A stretch of DNA of 64,000 nucleotides, taken from NCBI RefSeq assembly GCF_013432195.1, contig NZ_JACCDB010000001.1, positions 124,001-188,000 on the forward strand, read 5' to 3'. Below the pieces are notes generated by a model that was not told where the DNA came from, ran no database searches, and saw nothing but the letters and a program-made list of their open reading frames with translations. Origin of the DNA: Tepidicella baoligensis. GTDB lineage: Bacteria > Pseudomonadota > Gammaproteobacteria > Burkholderiales > Burkholderiaceae_C. The translations under genes were made by a program, and so were the position numbers. Positions 1-10,035 of the stretch are shown piece by piece. Within the stretch, counting starts at the first letter, position 1. Each line of letters begins with the position of its first letter.

Positions 1-299
1 TCGGTGCGCTGGACGCCTTCACCCGTGAAGAGCTGTGGTGCACCCTGCGCGACCTGTGGGAGGCACAACGCTTCAACGTGATCCTGGTCACACACGACCT
101 GCGCGAGAGCGTGTTCCTGGCCGACACGGTGTACTGCATGAGCAAGAGCCCGGGCCGGTTCGTGGTGCGCCGCGAAATCCCCATTCCCCGCACCCGCGAC
201 CTCGAAGTGACCTACACCCGCGAGTTCACCGACATCGTGCACGAGCTGCGCGGCCACATCGGCGCCATGCGCAAGGCTGGCGCAGCCATGCACCAGTGA
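1..299 (+). CDS. ABC transporter ATP-binding protein, C-terminal part (nitrate/sulfonate/taurine type)
   Basis: Only the last 98 codons are in the window; the reading frame is open from the first base. The visible piece starts at the D-loop (GALDAFT) and carries the H-loop (VTHDLRES), so it is the C-terminal third of an ABC ATPase. The remaining helices match the SsuB/TauB/NrtD type that energises import of small anionic or nitrogen/sulfur compounds. The Walker A, Walker B and signature motifs lie upstream of the window. A permease gene of the matching family follows after 11 nt, so the two are surely co-transcribed. The substrate cannot be read from this fragment; a nitrogen compound would fit the urea genes nearby, but that is inference. 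Confidence 0.9.
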   Translation, partial: GALDAFTREELWCTLRDLWEAQRFNVILVTHDLRESVFLADTVYCMSKSPGRFVVRREIPIPRTRDLEVTYTREFTDIVHELRGHIGAMRKAGAAMHQ

Positions 300-310
300 A
301 GGGGCCTGGC

Positions 311-1078
311 ATGAAAAGAAAACACATCGAACGCTGGTCTCCGCTGATCCTCCTGCTGGCCATCATCGTGGTCTGGGAGGCCATCACCCAAGGGTTTGGC
401 GTTTCGGAATTCATCTTCCCCAGCCCCTCCCGGATCTGGGAACAGACGCTGGAACACAAGACCACGATCCTCGGCCATGCCTGGCGCACCTACTGGGTGA
501 CCATGGCGGGCTTCGGCATTGCCATCGTGGTGGGGGTGCTGCTGGGCTTCCTGATCGGTTCCTCGCGCCTGGCCTACGCCGCCATCTACCCGCTCATGAC
601 GGCCTTCAACGCGCTGCCCAAGGCGGCCTTCGTGCCCATTCTGGTGGTGTGGTTCGGCATCGGCATCGGGCCCGCCATCCTCACGGCGTTCCTGATCAGC
701 TTCTTCCCCATCATGGTGAACATCGCCACCGGGCTGGCCACGCTGGAGCCCGAGCTGGAAGACGTGCTGCGTGTGCTCGGCGCCAAGCGCTGGGACGTGC
801 TGACCAAGGTTGGCCTGCCGCGCTCGCTGCCCTATTTCTTCGGTTCGCTCAAGGTGGCCATCACGCTGGCGTTCGTGGGCACCACGGTGTCGGAAATGAC
901 GGCGTCCAACGAAGGCATCGGCTATCTGCTCATCTCCGCCGGTAGCTCCATGCAGATGGGCCTGGCCTTCAGCGGCCTGCTGGTGGTGGGCATCATGGCC
1001 ATGGTCATGTACGAACTGTTCAGCTGGATCGAGAAACACACCACCGGCTGGGCGCACCGCGGCAGCCAGGCGGCGTGA
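311..1078 (+). CDS. ABC transporter permease (SsuC/TauC/ThiX-like)
   Basis: This 255-residue inner-membrane protein has about six hydrophobic segments and the BPD_transp_1 fold. The cytoplasmic EAA loop that contacts the ATPase is around residues 155-175 (EDVLRVLGAKRWDVLTKVGL). The start MKRKHIERW was chosen because the first membrane segment follows directly and it sits 11 nt after the ATPase stop; the longer upstream open frame overlaps the ATPase and is not credible. Family relatives move alkanesulfonates, taurine, nitrate/cyanate or hydroxymethylpyrimidine. No binding-protein gene is visible downstream, so it probably lies upstream of the window. Substrate unknown. Confidence 0.88.
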   Translation: MKRKHIERWSPLILLLAIIVVWEAITQGFGVSEFIFPSPSRIWEQTLEHKTTILGHAWRTYWVTMAGFGIAIVVGVLLGFLIGSSRLAYAAIYPLMTAFNALPKAAFVPILVVWFGIGIGPAILTAFLISFFPIMVNIATGLATLEPELEDVLRVLGAKRWDVLTKVGLPRSLPYFFGSLKVAITLAFVGTTVSEMTASNEGIGYLLISAGSSMQMGLAFSGLLVVGIMAMVMYELFSWIEKHTTGWAHRGSQAA

Positions 1079-1279
1079 GCGAAGGCCAAGCCATCCCGCT
1101 GCGGCCGGTTTGTGGGTCGTCGCTCTGGGTAAAAACGCAAGGGCATCAGCTGGACGATACGCATCCTCCTACACTATCATCGCGCGGGCCGGTGGAGTTG
1201 CGGCCTGTTGCTCGCACATCGAGAGCGCTCGTTTTCCCTAGGATTCCCCCGTCAGCCACGTCCTTTGAAATTCACCGTC

Positions 1280-3301
1280 ATGAGGCCTTCCACCGAAAAA
1301 TCCCGTTTGAGCTGGGGCCTGGCCCGCAATTTGGTCGGCGTAGCGATCCTCCTGATCGTCGGACTGACGTGGTTTGGATATTCCATGTATCACGATGAAA
1401 GGGAGATGACGCTTCGGTCGTACGCCCACGACAACATGAAGTTGATCGCCATGATCGAGCATGCCAGACAATCCGGCCAAAAAGGGGCCGAAATCCAATA
1501 CGAAAGGTTCGAACAAATTTTGTCGCCCAGCGGCCTGGAATATTCCGAAGAATCGGGTCAAGGGGAACTCAAGCACTTTGGCATCCCCCTCAAGGACAAT
1601 TTCATCCTGGTCGACATGTTCACCGAAAGAACCGGTGCAGTCGCCACCGTTTTCGTTCTCGAAGGGGACGACTTTCGTCGCATCAGCACCAGCCTGAAAA
1701 CACAAGATGGATCGCGGGCTGTCGGGACATTGCTGGGCCAGCAACACCCTGCCCATGCACGGTTGATGCGAGCAGAGCCGTACACGGGCCGCGCCGTGCT
1801 GTTCGGCAAGGAGTACATGACCCGTTACGTCCCGATCAAAATCCAGGATCGAGTGCGAGCGGTATTGTTCATCGGGTATGACCTGAGTCAGGAACTTGCA
1901 TTTCTCGGCAAGCTGCTTCAAGTCAACAAGAGCGATACTCGCGCCGTCGGGATCTTGGACATTGGCACCGGGCCCCTGCAGGGTCGCTGGCGAGGGGTCG
2001 ATTGGCCGGCCCTCGACGGCGACAATCCCTTGTTGTCGCAGCTGCGGCAGACCGTCAAGGACGGTCAGACACATGGCATATGGAGCCTGGAGCGTGTCGG
2101 CGATTTGACGGGCCCCGTCAATTTCGTCTGGCATGCGGACCCCGAATGGCAATGGGTCGTCTTCAGCGCCGAGCGCAATGCCGATACCGTACGTACATCG
2201 TTAGAAGATCTGGCCATCTTGGCCGTCCTCACGGCCCTCATCATCGCTTTGGCCACGATACTGCTGGCCCGCTTCATCCGAAACCGGATCAACATGCCCT
2301 TGGCATCGGCAGAAAGCCTGTTGGCCGCCTTGGAATCGGGCCAATTGACCGCCAGCGCCCCAACCGTTCGGCATCACGATGAGATTGGCCGCGTATTGCT
2401 GCATGCCCACAAACTCCAACTGGCGTGGCGCGAGATCGTGCGTCGCATCAGCACCGACAGCACCTTGGTGGCGGCCGCGACCGATGAAATCAGTCAAGGC
2501 AACCAGAACCTGTCGGCGCGCACCGAGAGTGCGGCGTCCAGCCTGGAGCAGACCGCCTCCAGCATGGAGGAGCTGACCGAAGCGGTGCGCCACAGCGCCG
2601 AAGCGGCGCGCACCGCCAACCAACTGGCGCTGCAGGCAGCCGAGCAGGTGCGCGCCGGCAGCCAAGTCACGCAACAGGCGGTCTCGTCGATGCGAGGCAT
2701 TGAAACCAGCAGCCAAAAAATCGCCGACATTACCCAGGTCATCGATGGGATTGCGTTTCAGACCAACATCCTGGCGCTCAACGCAGCGGTGGAGGCGGCG
2801 CGCGCAGGTGAGACGGGCCGCGGCTTTGCGGTGGTCGCTGGCGAAGTGCGTCAATTGGCCCAGCGCAGCGCACAGGCGGCCAAGGAGATCAAGGCCCTGA
2901 TCGAGCAAAGCGTGGGGCAAATCCGCGCCGGCAGCCAACAAGTGGGCGAAGTGGGACAGACCATGCGCGAAATCGTGCAGTCCATCCAGCGCGTGGCAGA
3001 CATGATCGGCGAAGTCACAGCGGCGGCCACCGAACAGAGCGAAGGCATCGGCCAAGTCAACACAGCGATAGGACAGCTCGACCAGATGACGCAGCAAAAC
3101 GCGGCGCTGGTGGAGCAAAGCACAGCAGCAGCCCAAAGCCTGCGCGAACAAGCGCAGCGGCTACAGCAGGCGGTGGCTTTTTTTGATACCGGCGATGAGC
3201 GCATCGTGTCAACAGCTGCTCCAGCGTTGGCGGTGCCGGGTCAGGCCACCGGCGCAACGCCGCCCAGCCTTGGCCAGCGCAGCGAGCCGACATTGGCCTG
3301 A
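1280..3301 (+). CDS. Methyl-accepting chemotaxis protein with Cache_3/Cache_2 ligand-binding domain
   Basis: This is a 673-residue chemoreceptor. Membrane segment 1 is about residues 15-37, a periplasmic Cache domain spans about 40-300 (the stretch [17 protein letters not shown] and the following GSRAVGT/HPAH region are typical of Cache_3-Cache_2 fusions), and segment 2 is about 309-333. A HAMP-like linker precedes a coiled-coil signalling domain at about 400-655. The kinase-contact hairpin is intact near 488-537 ([19 protein letters not shown]). There is no obvious CheR-tethering pentapeptide at the C terminus. The ATG at 1280 starts just before segment 1; an in-frame TTG at 1208 would add 24 residues without domain support. 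Neither has a strong Shine-Dalgarno. It lies between an ABC importer and ureD, so sensing of a nitrogen compound is possible but unproven. Confidence 0.92.
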   Translation: MRPSTEKSRLSWGLARNLVGVAILLIVGLTWFGYSMYHDEREMTLRSYAHDNMKLIAMIEHARQSGQKGAEIQYERFEQILSPSGLEYSEESGQGELKHFGIPLKDNFILVDMFTERTGAVATVFVLEGDDFRRISTSLKTQDGSRAVGTLLGQQHPAHARLMRAEPYTGRAVLFGKEYMTRYVPIKIQDRVRAVLFIGYDLSQELAFLGKLLQVNKSDTRAVGILDIGTGPLQGRWRGVDWPALDGDNPLLSQLRQTVKDGQTHGIWSLERVGDLTGPVNFVWHADPEWQWVVFSAERNADTVRTSLEDLAILAVLTALIIALATILLARFIRNRINMPLASAESLLAALESGQLTASAPTVRHHDEIGRVLLHAHKLQLAWREIVRRISTDSTLVAAATDEISQGNQNLSARTESAASSLEQTASSMEELTEAVRHSAEAARTANQLALQAAEQVRAGSQVTQQAVSSMRGIETSSQKIADITQVIDGIAFQTNILALNAAVEAARAGETGRGFAVVAGEVRQLAQRSAQAAKEIKALIEQSVGQIRAGSQQVGEVGQTMREIVQSIQRVADMIGEVTAAATEQSEGIGQVNTAIGQLDQMTQQNAALVEQSTAAAQSLREQAQRLQQAVAFFDTGDERIVSTAAPALAVPGQATGATPPSLGQRSEPTLA

Positions 3302-3354
3302 GAGAAGCCGCCAAACTATGAGCCCGGCAGCCTGAGACCTCTTGCCCTCCGCAC

Positions 3355-4188
3355 ATGGCCTGGCAAGCGTCACTGGATCTGGCCTACCGGCTGGACAGCA
3401 ATGGCAAAACCGTGCTGGCGCACCGGCACGACGGACCCTTGCGGGTGTTTCACAGCCTGTACCCGGAAGGCCCGGGCATCTGCCACAACGTGATCATCCA
3501 CCCCCCTGGCGGACTGGTGGAAGACGACACCCTGAGCATTCGGGTGGACGTGGCCAGTGGCGCGCATGGCCTGGTTTCCACGCCTGGCGCCACGCGCTTT
3601 TACCGATCGGGTGGGTTGCCCGCGACGCAACAGGTGCGCATCTCACTGAAGCCTGGGGCCCGGCTGGAATGGCTGCCGCTGGAAACCATTGCCTACCCCG
3701 GCTGCCACGGCATCAACACCCTCGACGCCCAACTGGCCGAAGGCGCCGAGTGGATCGGCTGGGAGGTGACCGCACTCGGTTTGCCCGGCTCTGGGCAACC
3801 GTTCGATTGCGGCTGTCTGCACCAGCGCCTCAGCGTGCAGGGCTGCTGGCTGGAACAGGGCCGACTGGACGCGACCGATCAGCGACTGATGCACTCGCCC
3901 ATGGGGTTGGCGGGTCACCGCTGCCTGGGCACGCTGTGGCTGGCCACCGGCTCCGCCCTGGAGCGGGCCCGACGCGAGCGCCTGCTGGAAGCGATGCAGG
4001 CCTTGTTGCCAGACACGCTGCAGCCCGTGGCGGCGGGCGTGACCTGCCCCAACGATCGGGTGATGGTGCTGCGCGTGCTGGGCCCCCTGGTCGAGCCCGT
4101 GATGGCCTTGATCCAGACCGCCTGGGCCACCTTGCGCCAAGAGGCATGGGCACTGCAAGGCACCCCCCCGCGGATCTGGCAGGTCTGA
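3355..4188 (+). CDS. ureD: Urease accessory protein UreD (UreH)
   Basis: This 277-residue protein matches UreD, the scaffold that binds apo-urease and, with UreF and UreG, delivers carbon dioxide and nickel to the active site. Family hallmarks seen are the N-terminal LDLAYRLDSNGKTVLAHRHD stretch, the YPEGPGICHNVIIHPPGG block and VSTPGATRFYRS. Length is normal for the family. It is separated from ureABCEFG (starting at 14680) by more than 10 kb of minus-strand genes, unlike the usual ureDABC layout. It converges on urtE with a 31-nt gap. The 53-nt gap after the chemoreceptor gene leaves little room for a promoter of its own, so it may be read through from upstream. Confidence 0.95.
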   Translation: MAWQASLDLAYRLDSNGKTVLAHRHDGPLRVFHSLYPEGPGICHNVIIHPPGGLVEDDTLSIRVDVASGAHGLVSTPGATRFYRSGGLPATQQVRISLKPGARLEWLPLETIAYPGCHGINTLDAQLAEGAEWIGWEVTALGLPGSGQPFDCGCLHQRLSVQGCWLEQGRLDATDQRLMHSPMGLAGHRCLGTLWLATGSALERARRERLLEAMQALLPDTLQPVAAGVTCPNDRVMVLRVLGPLVEPVMALIQTAWATLRQEAWALQGTPPRIWQV

Positions 4189-4219
4189 GAGTGGCTGCCC
4201 CCCGTCAGAGCATCGCCTT

Positions 4220-4924
4220 TCAGATCGCCACCCGCTGGCGTATGCCCTTTTCGGCCATCTCAGCCCCCGGTCCGCTGGCAATCACCTCGCCACGCTCCAT
4301 CACCAAATATTGGTCGGCCAGCTCTTCGGCAAAGTCGTAGTACTGCTCCACCAGCACAATGGCCATGGGCTCGCCGTTCAGGCCTTCCTGGGCGAGCTTT
4401 TTCAGCACACGGCCGATGTCCTTGATGATGTTGGGCTGGATGCCCTCGGTGGGTTCGTCGAGCACCAGCAACTTGGGCGACGACGCCAATGCACGGGCTA
4501 TCGCCAGTTGCTGCTGCTGCCCGCCTGACAAGTCGCCTCCTCTGCGGCCCAGCATCTGCTGAAGCACCGGGAACAGCTCATAGAGTTGGGGGGGTATGGG
4601 CGTGCTGGCCTTCTTGGTGGCCAGGCCCATGAGCAGGTTCTCGTGCACGGTGAGGCGAGCGAATACCTCGCGCCCCTGGGGCACGTAACCAATGCCAGCA
4701 CGCGCGCGTTCATAGGGGGTGGCCTTGGTGATGGGCTCGCCGTCGAAGGTGATCTGTCCGGTGCGAATCGGCACCAGGCCCATCAGGCTCTTCAGCAGCG
4801 TGGTCTTGCCCACGCCGTTGCGCCCCAACACCACGGTGATCTCGCCCGCTTGGGCGGTGAGGCTGACCCCGCGCAAGATATGCGAGCCGCCGTAGTACTG
4901 GTGTATCTGGTCGATGTGCAGCAT
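4220..4924 (-). CDS. urtE: Urea ABC transporter ATP-binding protein UrtE
   Basis: This 234-residue ABC ATPase has Walker A GRNGVGKTT (about residues 35-43), signature LSGGQQQQLAIARAL and Walker B LLVLDEPTEG. It resembles LivF of branched-chain amino-acid importers, the parent family of Urt. UrtD and UrtE form the nucleotide-binding pair that drives urea uptake through UrtB and UrtC. It is the last gene of urtABCDE and starts 9 nt after urtD ends. Assignment to urea rather than an amino acid rests on the complete five-gene urt order and the urease genes on either side. Confidence 0.95.
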   Translation of the reverse strand: MLHIDQIHQYYGGSHILRGVSLTAQAGEITVVLGRNGVGKTTLLKSLMGLVPIRTGQITFDGEPITKATPYERARAGIGYVPQGREVFARLTVHENLLMGLATKKASTPIPPQLYELFPVLQQMLGRRGGDLSGGQQQQLAIARALASSPKLLVLDEPTEGIQPNIIKDIGRVLKKLAQEGLNGEPMAIVLVEQYYDFAEELADQYLVMERGEVIASGPGAEMAEKGIRQRVAI

Positions 4925-4933
4925 GGTGGTCTT

Positions 4934-5805
<872 letters not shown>

Positions 5806-5809
<4 letters not shown>

Positions 5810-6948
5810 GATTGGCCTCCCTGGCGGCCACGCACCCGTGCCTTAAGCGATGTGGCCAAGCCGACCACACCTTGCGGCATGAACAGCGTCACCACGATGA
5901 ACAGCCCACCGAGGAAGTACAGCCAGTATTCCGGGAAGCTCACGGTGAGGATACTCTTGGCCCCATTGACGATGAAGGCGCCAATGATGGGCCCGATCAG
6001 CGTGGCTCGCCCACCAACGGCCGCCCAGATGGCGATCTCGATGCTGTTGGCCGGGCTCATTTCGCCGGGGTTGATGATGCCCACCTGCGGCACGTAGAGC
6101 GCGCCGGCCACGCCACACATCACCGCCGAAATCACCCAGATCGTGAGCTTGTACGGCAGCGGGTTGTAACCGCAGAACATGACGCGGCTTTCGGCGTCTC
6201 GAATCGCTTGCAGCACCCGACCGAATTTGGACTGCACCAGCCAGCACGCCCACAGGTAAAAGCCCAGCAGCGTAAGCCCGGTGAGCACGAACAGCACCAT
6301 GCGCATCTCGGCGGTGGCCAAGGGCATGCCCAGGATGCGCTTGAAGTCGGTGAAACCGTTGTTGCCGCCAAAGCCGGTTTCGTTGCGAAAAAACAGCAGC
6401 ATGGCCGCAAACGTCAGCGCCTGGGTGATGATGGAAAAGTACACGCCCTTGATGCGCGAGCGGAAGGCAAAATAGCCGAACACAAACGCCAGCCCGCCCG
6501 GCACCGCCACGATCAGCAGCAGCGTTGCCAAGAAACTGTCGCTCAACGCCCAGTACCAAGGCAGTTCCTTCCAGTCCAGGAACACCATGAAATCGGGCAG
6601 CTCGCTGCCGTACACCCCATCGGTGCCGATCTGACGCATCAGGTACATGCCCATCACATAGCCACCCAGCGCAAAAAAGAGACCATGGCCCAGACTCAGG
6701 ATGCCGGTGTAGCCCCAGATCAGGTCCATGGCCAGCGCGCAGATGGCGTAGCACATGATCTTGCCCAGCAGGCCCACCATGTAGTCGCTCAGGTGAAAAG
6801 GGCTGCCAGTGGGCACCCACAGGTTGAGCACCGGGGCCACGGCACTCACCACCAAGAGGGCCATCAGGATGGAACCCCAACCGGAGCGGGTGAGCAGCGG
6901 CCCTTTTTCGGGCAGGGCCACGGGAGAAGAAACGGGGATTGCAGTCAT
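5806..6948 (-). CDS. urtC: Urea ABC transporter permease UrtC
   Basis: This 380-residue LivM-family inner-membrane permease has about nine to ten hydrophobic segments. The family stretch AICALAMDLIWGYTGILSLG and the loop DAESRVMFCGYNPLPYKL are visible. The DGVYGSELPDFMVFLDWKEL insertion is typical of UrtC and distinguishes it from amino-acid LivM. It forms the translocation channel with UrtB. A 23-nt gap separates it from urtB, and its stop overlaps the urtD start. Confidence 0.95.
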
Positions 6949-6971
6949 GTCGGTTTCCGATGGGCGTGGGT

Positions 6972-8603
6972 TCAGGCCTGCCGCCCCTTGAGGGCAAAGA
7001 TGCCCTGCGGCCGCTTCTGGATGAAGACGATGATGAACACCAGTACCGCGATCTTGGCCAGCACCGCACCAGCCCAGCCTTCAATGAACTTGTTCAGCAG
7101 GCCCAGGCCCAGCGCGGCATACACCGTGCCCGCCAGCTGGCCCACCCCCCCCAGCACCACCACCATGAAGCTGTCGATGATGTAGCCTTGGCCCAGGTCC
7201 GGTCCTACGTTGCCCACCTGACTCAGCGCCACGCCGGCCAGCCCGGCAATGCCGGAGCCGAGTGCAAAGGCATAGGTATCGATGCGGACCGTGTTCACCC
7301 CCATGCACGAGGCAATGGGACGATTCTGTGTGACGCCGCGCACGAACAAGCCCAGCCGCGTGCGGCTGATGAGCAGCGCCACCGCCAGCAACACCACCAT
7401 GGCAAACCCGATGATGATGATGCGGTTCCAGGGCAGGGTCAGGTTGCCCATCACCACCACGCCCCCGCTCATCCAGCTGGGGTTTTCCACCGCCACGTTC
7501 TGGGCGCCGAACAGGCTGCGCACCCCCTGCATCAGGATAAGGCTGAGGCCCCAGGTGGCCAGCAGGGTTTCCAGCGGGCGGCCATACAGCCAGCGAATCA
7601 CGCCCCGCTCCATCACCGCGCCCACCAGCGCAGACGTCAGAAACGCCACGGGCAAGGCAGCCAGCAGATACCACTCGAAGGCCCCCGGCAGGTACTGGCG
7701 AAACAACCCTTGCACCACATAGGTGGCGTAGGCGCCGATCATGATCAGCTCGCCGTGGGCCATGTTGATCACGCCCATGAGGCCATAGGTGATGGCCAGC
7801 CCCAGCGCCGCGAGCAGCAGGATGGAGCCCAAACTGATGCCGGTGAACATCTGCCCCGCGATGTTGCTGCGCATCAGCGCACGGTCCACCGTGGCCAGGG
7901 ATTGGGCAATCGCCGCTTTGACGGCGGGATCGGTTTCGGCTTCCAGTTGGCGCGCCAGCATGCTGCGCACAATGGTCTGACCCACATCGGCCAGCGCTTC
8001 GGCGGCCGCCAGCCGTTGCGCCGGGTCGCTGCTGGTCAGCCACAGGGCGGCACGGGCGTCCTCCAGCGTGCGGCGGGCACGGCTGTCCAGCTGGCTGGCG
8101 TACGGGGGCGACAAGGCGTTGTCGATCAACGCCAGTTGCGAGTCGTCCGGGGAGTTGAACAGATTGGCCCGCAGGCGCAGGGCCGCCTCGCGCTGGCGCC
8201 GCACATCGTCACCCAGCAAATCCATGCCCGCCAGGGTGCGCTGCACGGCACCCCGGAAGCGGTTGTTGATCATCACACTGGAGGCCCCATCGGCCGTGAC
8301 GGCCTCCCCCGTCACGGCGTCGATGGCAGCATCTCCTTCCACGATGAGCACCTGTTCGCCGCGCACCTTCACCGCCTCTCGCGCCATGGCGCGAATCAGC
8401 GCCTCGGCCCGCTCATCGCCCGAGGCGGCCAACCGGCCCATGACCTCGATGCGATCGGAGGTGTCGCCCTCGGCAAAGGCCAGGGCGTCTTCCGGGGTGA
8501 GGGCCAGCACCGCACCGGACCAGGCCAGCATCAGGCCCACGAGCAGCCCCGCGAACAGGCTGCCAGGGCGGTGCATCACTCCCCACAAGGCTTGCAGACT
8601 CAT
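6972..8603 (-). CDS. urtB: Urea ABC transporter permease UrtB with long N-terminal extracytoplasmic domain
   Basis: This is a 543-residue permease. An N-terminal signal-like hydrophobic segment (residues about 10-35, ending near VLALTPEDA) is followed by a soluble Ala/Leu/Arg-rich helical region to about residue 245. The LivH-type permease core begins near Met252 (MFTGISLGSILLLAALGLA) and continues with YGLMGVINMAHGELIMIGAY. The long form is the usual proteobacterial UrtB; the role of the extra domain is unclear. The start MSLQALWG was chosen because it precedes the signal segment and lies 14 nt after the urtA stop; the open frame upstream runs into urtA. Confidence 0.94.
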   Translation of the reverse strand: MSLQALWGVMHRPGSLFAGLLVGLMLAWSGAVLALTPEDALAFAEGDTSDRIEVMGRLAASGDERAEALIRAMAREAVKVRGEQVLIVEGDAAIDAVTGEAVTADGASSVMINNRFRGAVQRTLAGMDLLGDDVRRQREAALRLRANLFNSPDDSQLALIDNALSPPYASQLDSRARRTLEDARAALWLTSSDPAQRLAAAEALADVGQTIVRSMLARQLEAETDPAVKAAIAQSLATVDRALMRSNIAGQMFTGISLGSILLLAALGLAITYGLMGVINMAHGELIMIGAYATYVVQGLFRQYLPGAFEWYLLAALPVAFLTSALVGAVMERGVIRWLYGRPLETLLATWGLSLILMQGVRSLFGAQNVAVENPSWMSGGVVVMGNLTLPWNRIIIIGFAMVVLLAVALLISRTRLGLFVRGVTQNRPIASCMGVNTVRIDTYAFALGSGIAGLAGVALSQVGNVGPDLGQGYIIDSFMVVVLGGVGQLAGTVYAALGLGLLNKFIEGWAGAVLAKIAVLVFIIVFIQKRPQGIFALKGRQA

Positions 8604-8617
8604 CGTGGCGCTCCCGC

Positions 8618-9904
8618 TCAGGCGGATTTCTGCGGGGTGTCGGGTTTCTTGTCGTTGCCTTCGATGAACGGGCTCCAGGGCTGTGCTCGCACCGGGCCTT
8701 TGGTCTTCCACACCACGTTGAACTGGCCGTCCGCGCGCACTTCGCCGATGAACACCGGCTTGTGCAGATGGTGGTTCTTCTCGTCCATCTGGATATCGAA
8801 ACCGCTCGGCGCTTTCATGGTCTGGCCGCGCATGGCCACGCGCACCTTGTCCACGTCGGTGGACTTGGCCTTTTCCACGGCCTGCTTCCACATGTTGATG
8901 CCCAGGTAAGTGGCTTCCATCGGATCGTTGGTCAGCGGGCGGTCACGGTGGCCGGGGATGTTCTTGGCCTTGGCGTAGGCCGCCCACTTCTTGGTGAACT
9001 CGTCGTTGGCCGGGCTCTTGATGCTCATGAAGTAGTTCCAGGCGGCCAGGTGACCCACCAGCGGACGGGTGTCCACACCGCGCAGCTCTTCCTCGCCCAC
9101 GCTGAACGCCACCACCGGCACGTCGGTCGCCTTCAGGCCCTGGTTGCCCAGCTCGCGGTAGAACGGCACGTTGGAGTCGCCGTTGATGGTGGAGACCACC
9201 GCCGTCTTCTTGCCCTGGGCCGAGAACTGCTTGATGCGGGCAATGATCGACTGGTAGTCGCTGTGGCCGAAGGGGGTGTACTCCTCCATGATGTCGGCAT
9301 CGGCAATGCCCTTGGACTTCAGGAAGGCCCGCAAGATGCGGTTGGTGGTGCGGGGGTACACATAGTCGGTGCCCAGCAGCACGAAGCGCTTGGCGAAACC
9401 ACCGTCTTCGCTCATCAGGTATTCCACGGCCGGAATGGCCTGCTGGTTGGGTGCGGCGCCGGTGTAGAACACGTTGGGGCTCATTTCCTCGCCCTCGTAC
9501 TGCACCGGGTAGAACAGCAGGCCGTTGAGTTCTTCGAACACCGGCAGCACCGACTTGCGGCTCACCGAGGTCCAGCAGCCGAACACGGCGGCCACCTTGT
9601 CCTGCGTCAGCAGCTGGCGGGCACGCTCGGCAAACAGCGGCCAGTTGGAGGCCGGGTCCACCACCACGGCTTCGAGCTTGCGCCCCATCACACCGCCCTT
9701 GGCATTGATCTCGTCGATCGCCATCAGCACCGTGTCTTTCAACACGGTTTCGGAAATGGCCATGGTGCCCGACAAACTGTGCAACACCCCCACCTTGATG
9801 GGGGTGTTGGCCTGGGCGCGGGCAGGCCAGGCGGCCAGGCCGCCAACGGTACCGACGGCCGTGGCCGCCGACAGGGCTTTGAGGGTGGTACGACGCTTCA
9901 TCAT
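8618..9904 (-). CDS. urtA: Urea ABC transporter substrate-binding protein UrtA
   Basis: This 428-residue periplasmic binding protein begins with a Tat-like signal (MMKRRTTLKALSAATA) with probable cleavage after ARA near residue 30. The mature part starts IKVGVLHSLSGTMAISE, the hallmark of UrtA/FmdD/AmiC-type binding proteins. Length is right for UrtA, which captures urea for UrtBCDE. It is the first gene of the transporter operon and follows the response-regulator gene on the same strand after 131 nt, a gap long enough for a promoter. The second Met (codon 2) is an equally possible start. Confidence 0.95.
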   Translation of the reverse strand: MMKRRTTLKALSAATAVGTVGGLAAWPARAQANTPIKVGVLHSLSGTMAISETVLKDTVLMAIDEINAKGGVMGRKLEAVVVDPASNWPLFAERARQLLTQDKVAAVFGCWTSVSRKSVLPVFEELNGLLFYPVQYEGEEMSPNVFYTGAAPNQQAIPAVEYLMSEDGGFAKRFVLLGTDYVYPRTTNRILRAFLKSKGIADADIMEEYTPFGHSDYQSIIARIKQFSAQGKKTAVVSTINGDSNVPFYRELGNQGLKATDVPVVAFSVGEEELRGVDTRPLVGHLAAWNYFMSIKSPANDEFTKKWAAYAKAKNIPGHRDRPLTNDPMEATYLGINMWKQAVEKAKSTDVDKVRVAMRGQTMKAPSGFDIQMDEKNHHLHKPVFIGEVRADGQFNVVWKTKGPVRAQPWSPFIEGNDKKPDTPQKSA

Positions 9905-10012
9905 CTCAGGGCTCCAAACATGAACAGGGGGCGGACTTGCCGCTGGGAACCCTCACTTTCAGGGATTCGACACGGACAACTTCATGCTAGGGACTACCCT
10001 GGATCGCGTCTG

Positions 10013-10028
10013 TACGCCAGGTGGCGTA
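10013..10028. promoter_or_regulatory. Palindrome upstream of urtA, candidate operator
   Basis: The 16-bp sequence TACGCCAGGTGGCGTA has perfect 7-bp arms (TACGCCA/TGGCGTA) around a 2-nt centre. It lies about 110 bp upstream of the urtA start and 8 bp past the response-regulator stop. It could be a dimer-binding site for that regulator or another nitrogen regulator. No U-rich tract follows on the minus strand, which argues against an intrinsic terminator. Function is inferred from position and symmetry only. Confidence 0.4.
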
Positions 10029-10035
10029 TGCCGAC

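Noticed and set aside
1125-1160. Possible sigma-28 flagellar promoter (TAAA ... GACGATAC) upstream of the chemoreceptor
   Set aside because: The spacing is about 19 nt instead of 15, so it does not fit the sigma-28 consensus.
9905-10035. Sigma-54 promoter for urtA (TGGC-N-TTGC type)
   Set aside because: TGGCG occurs in the dyad but no GC dinucleotide element follows at the required spacing.
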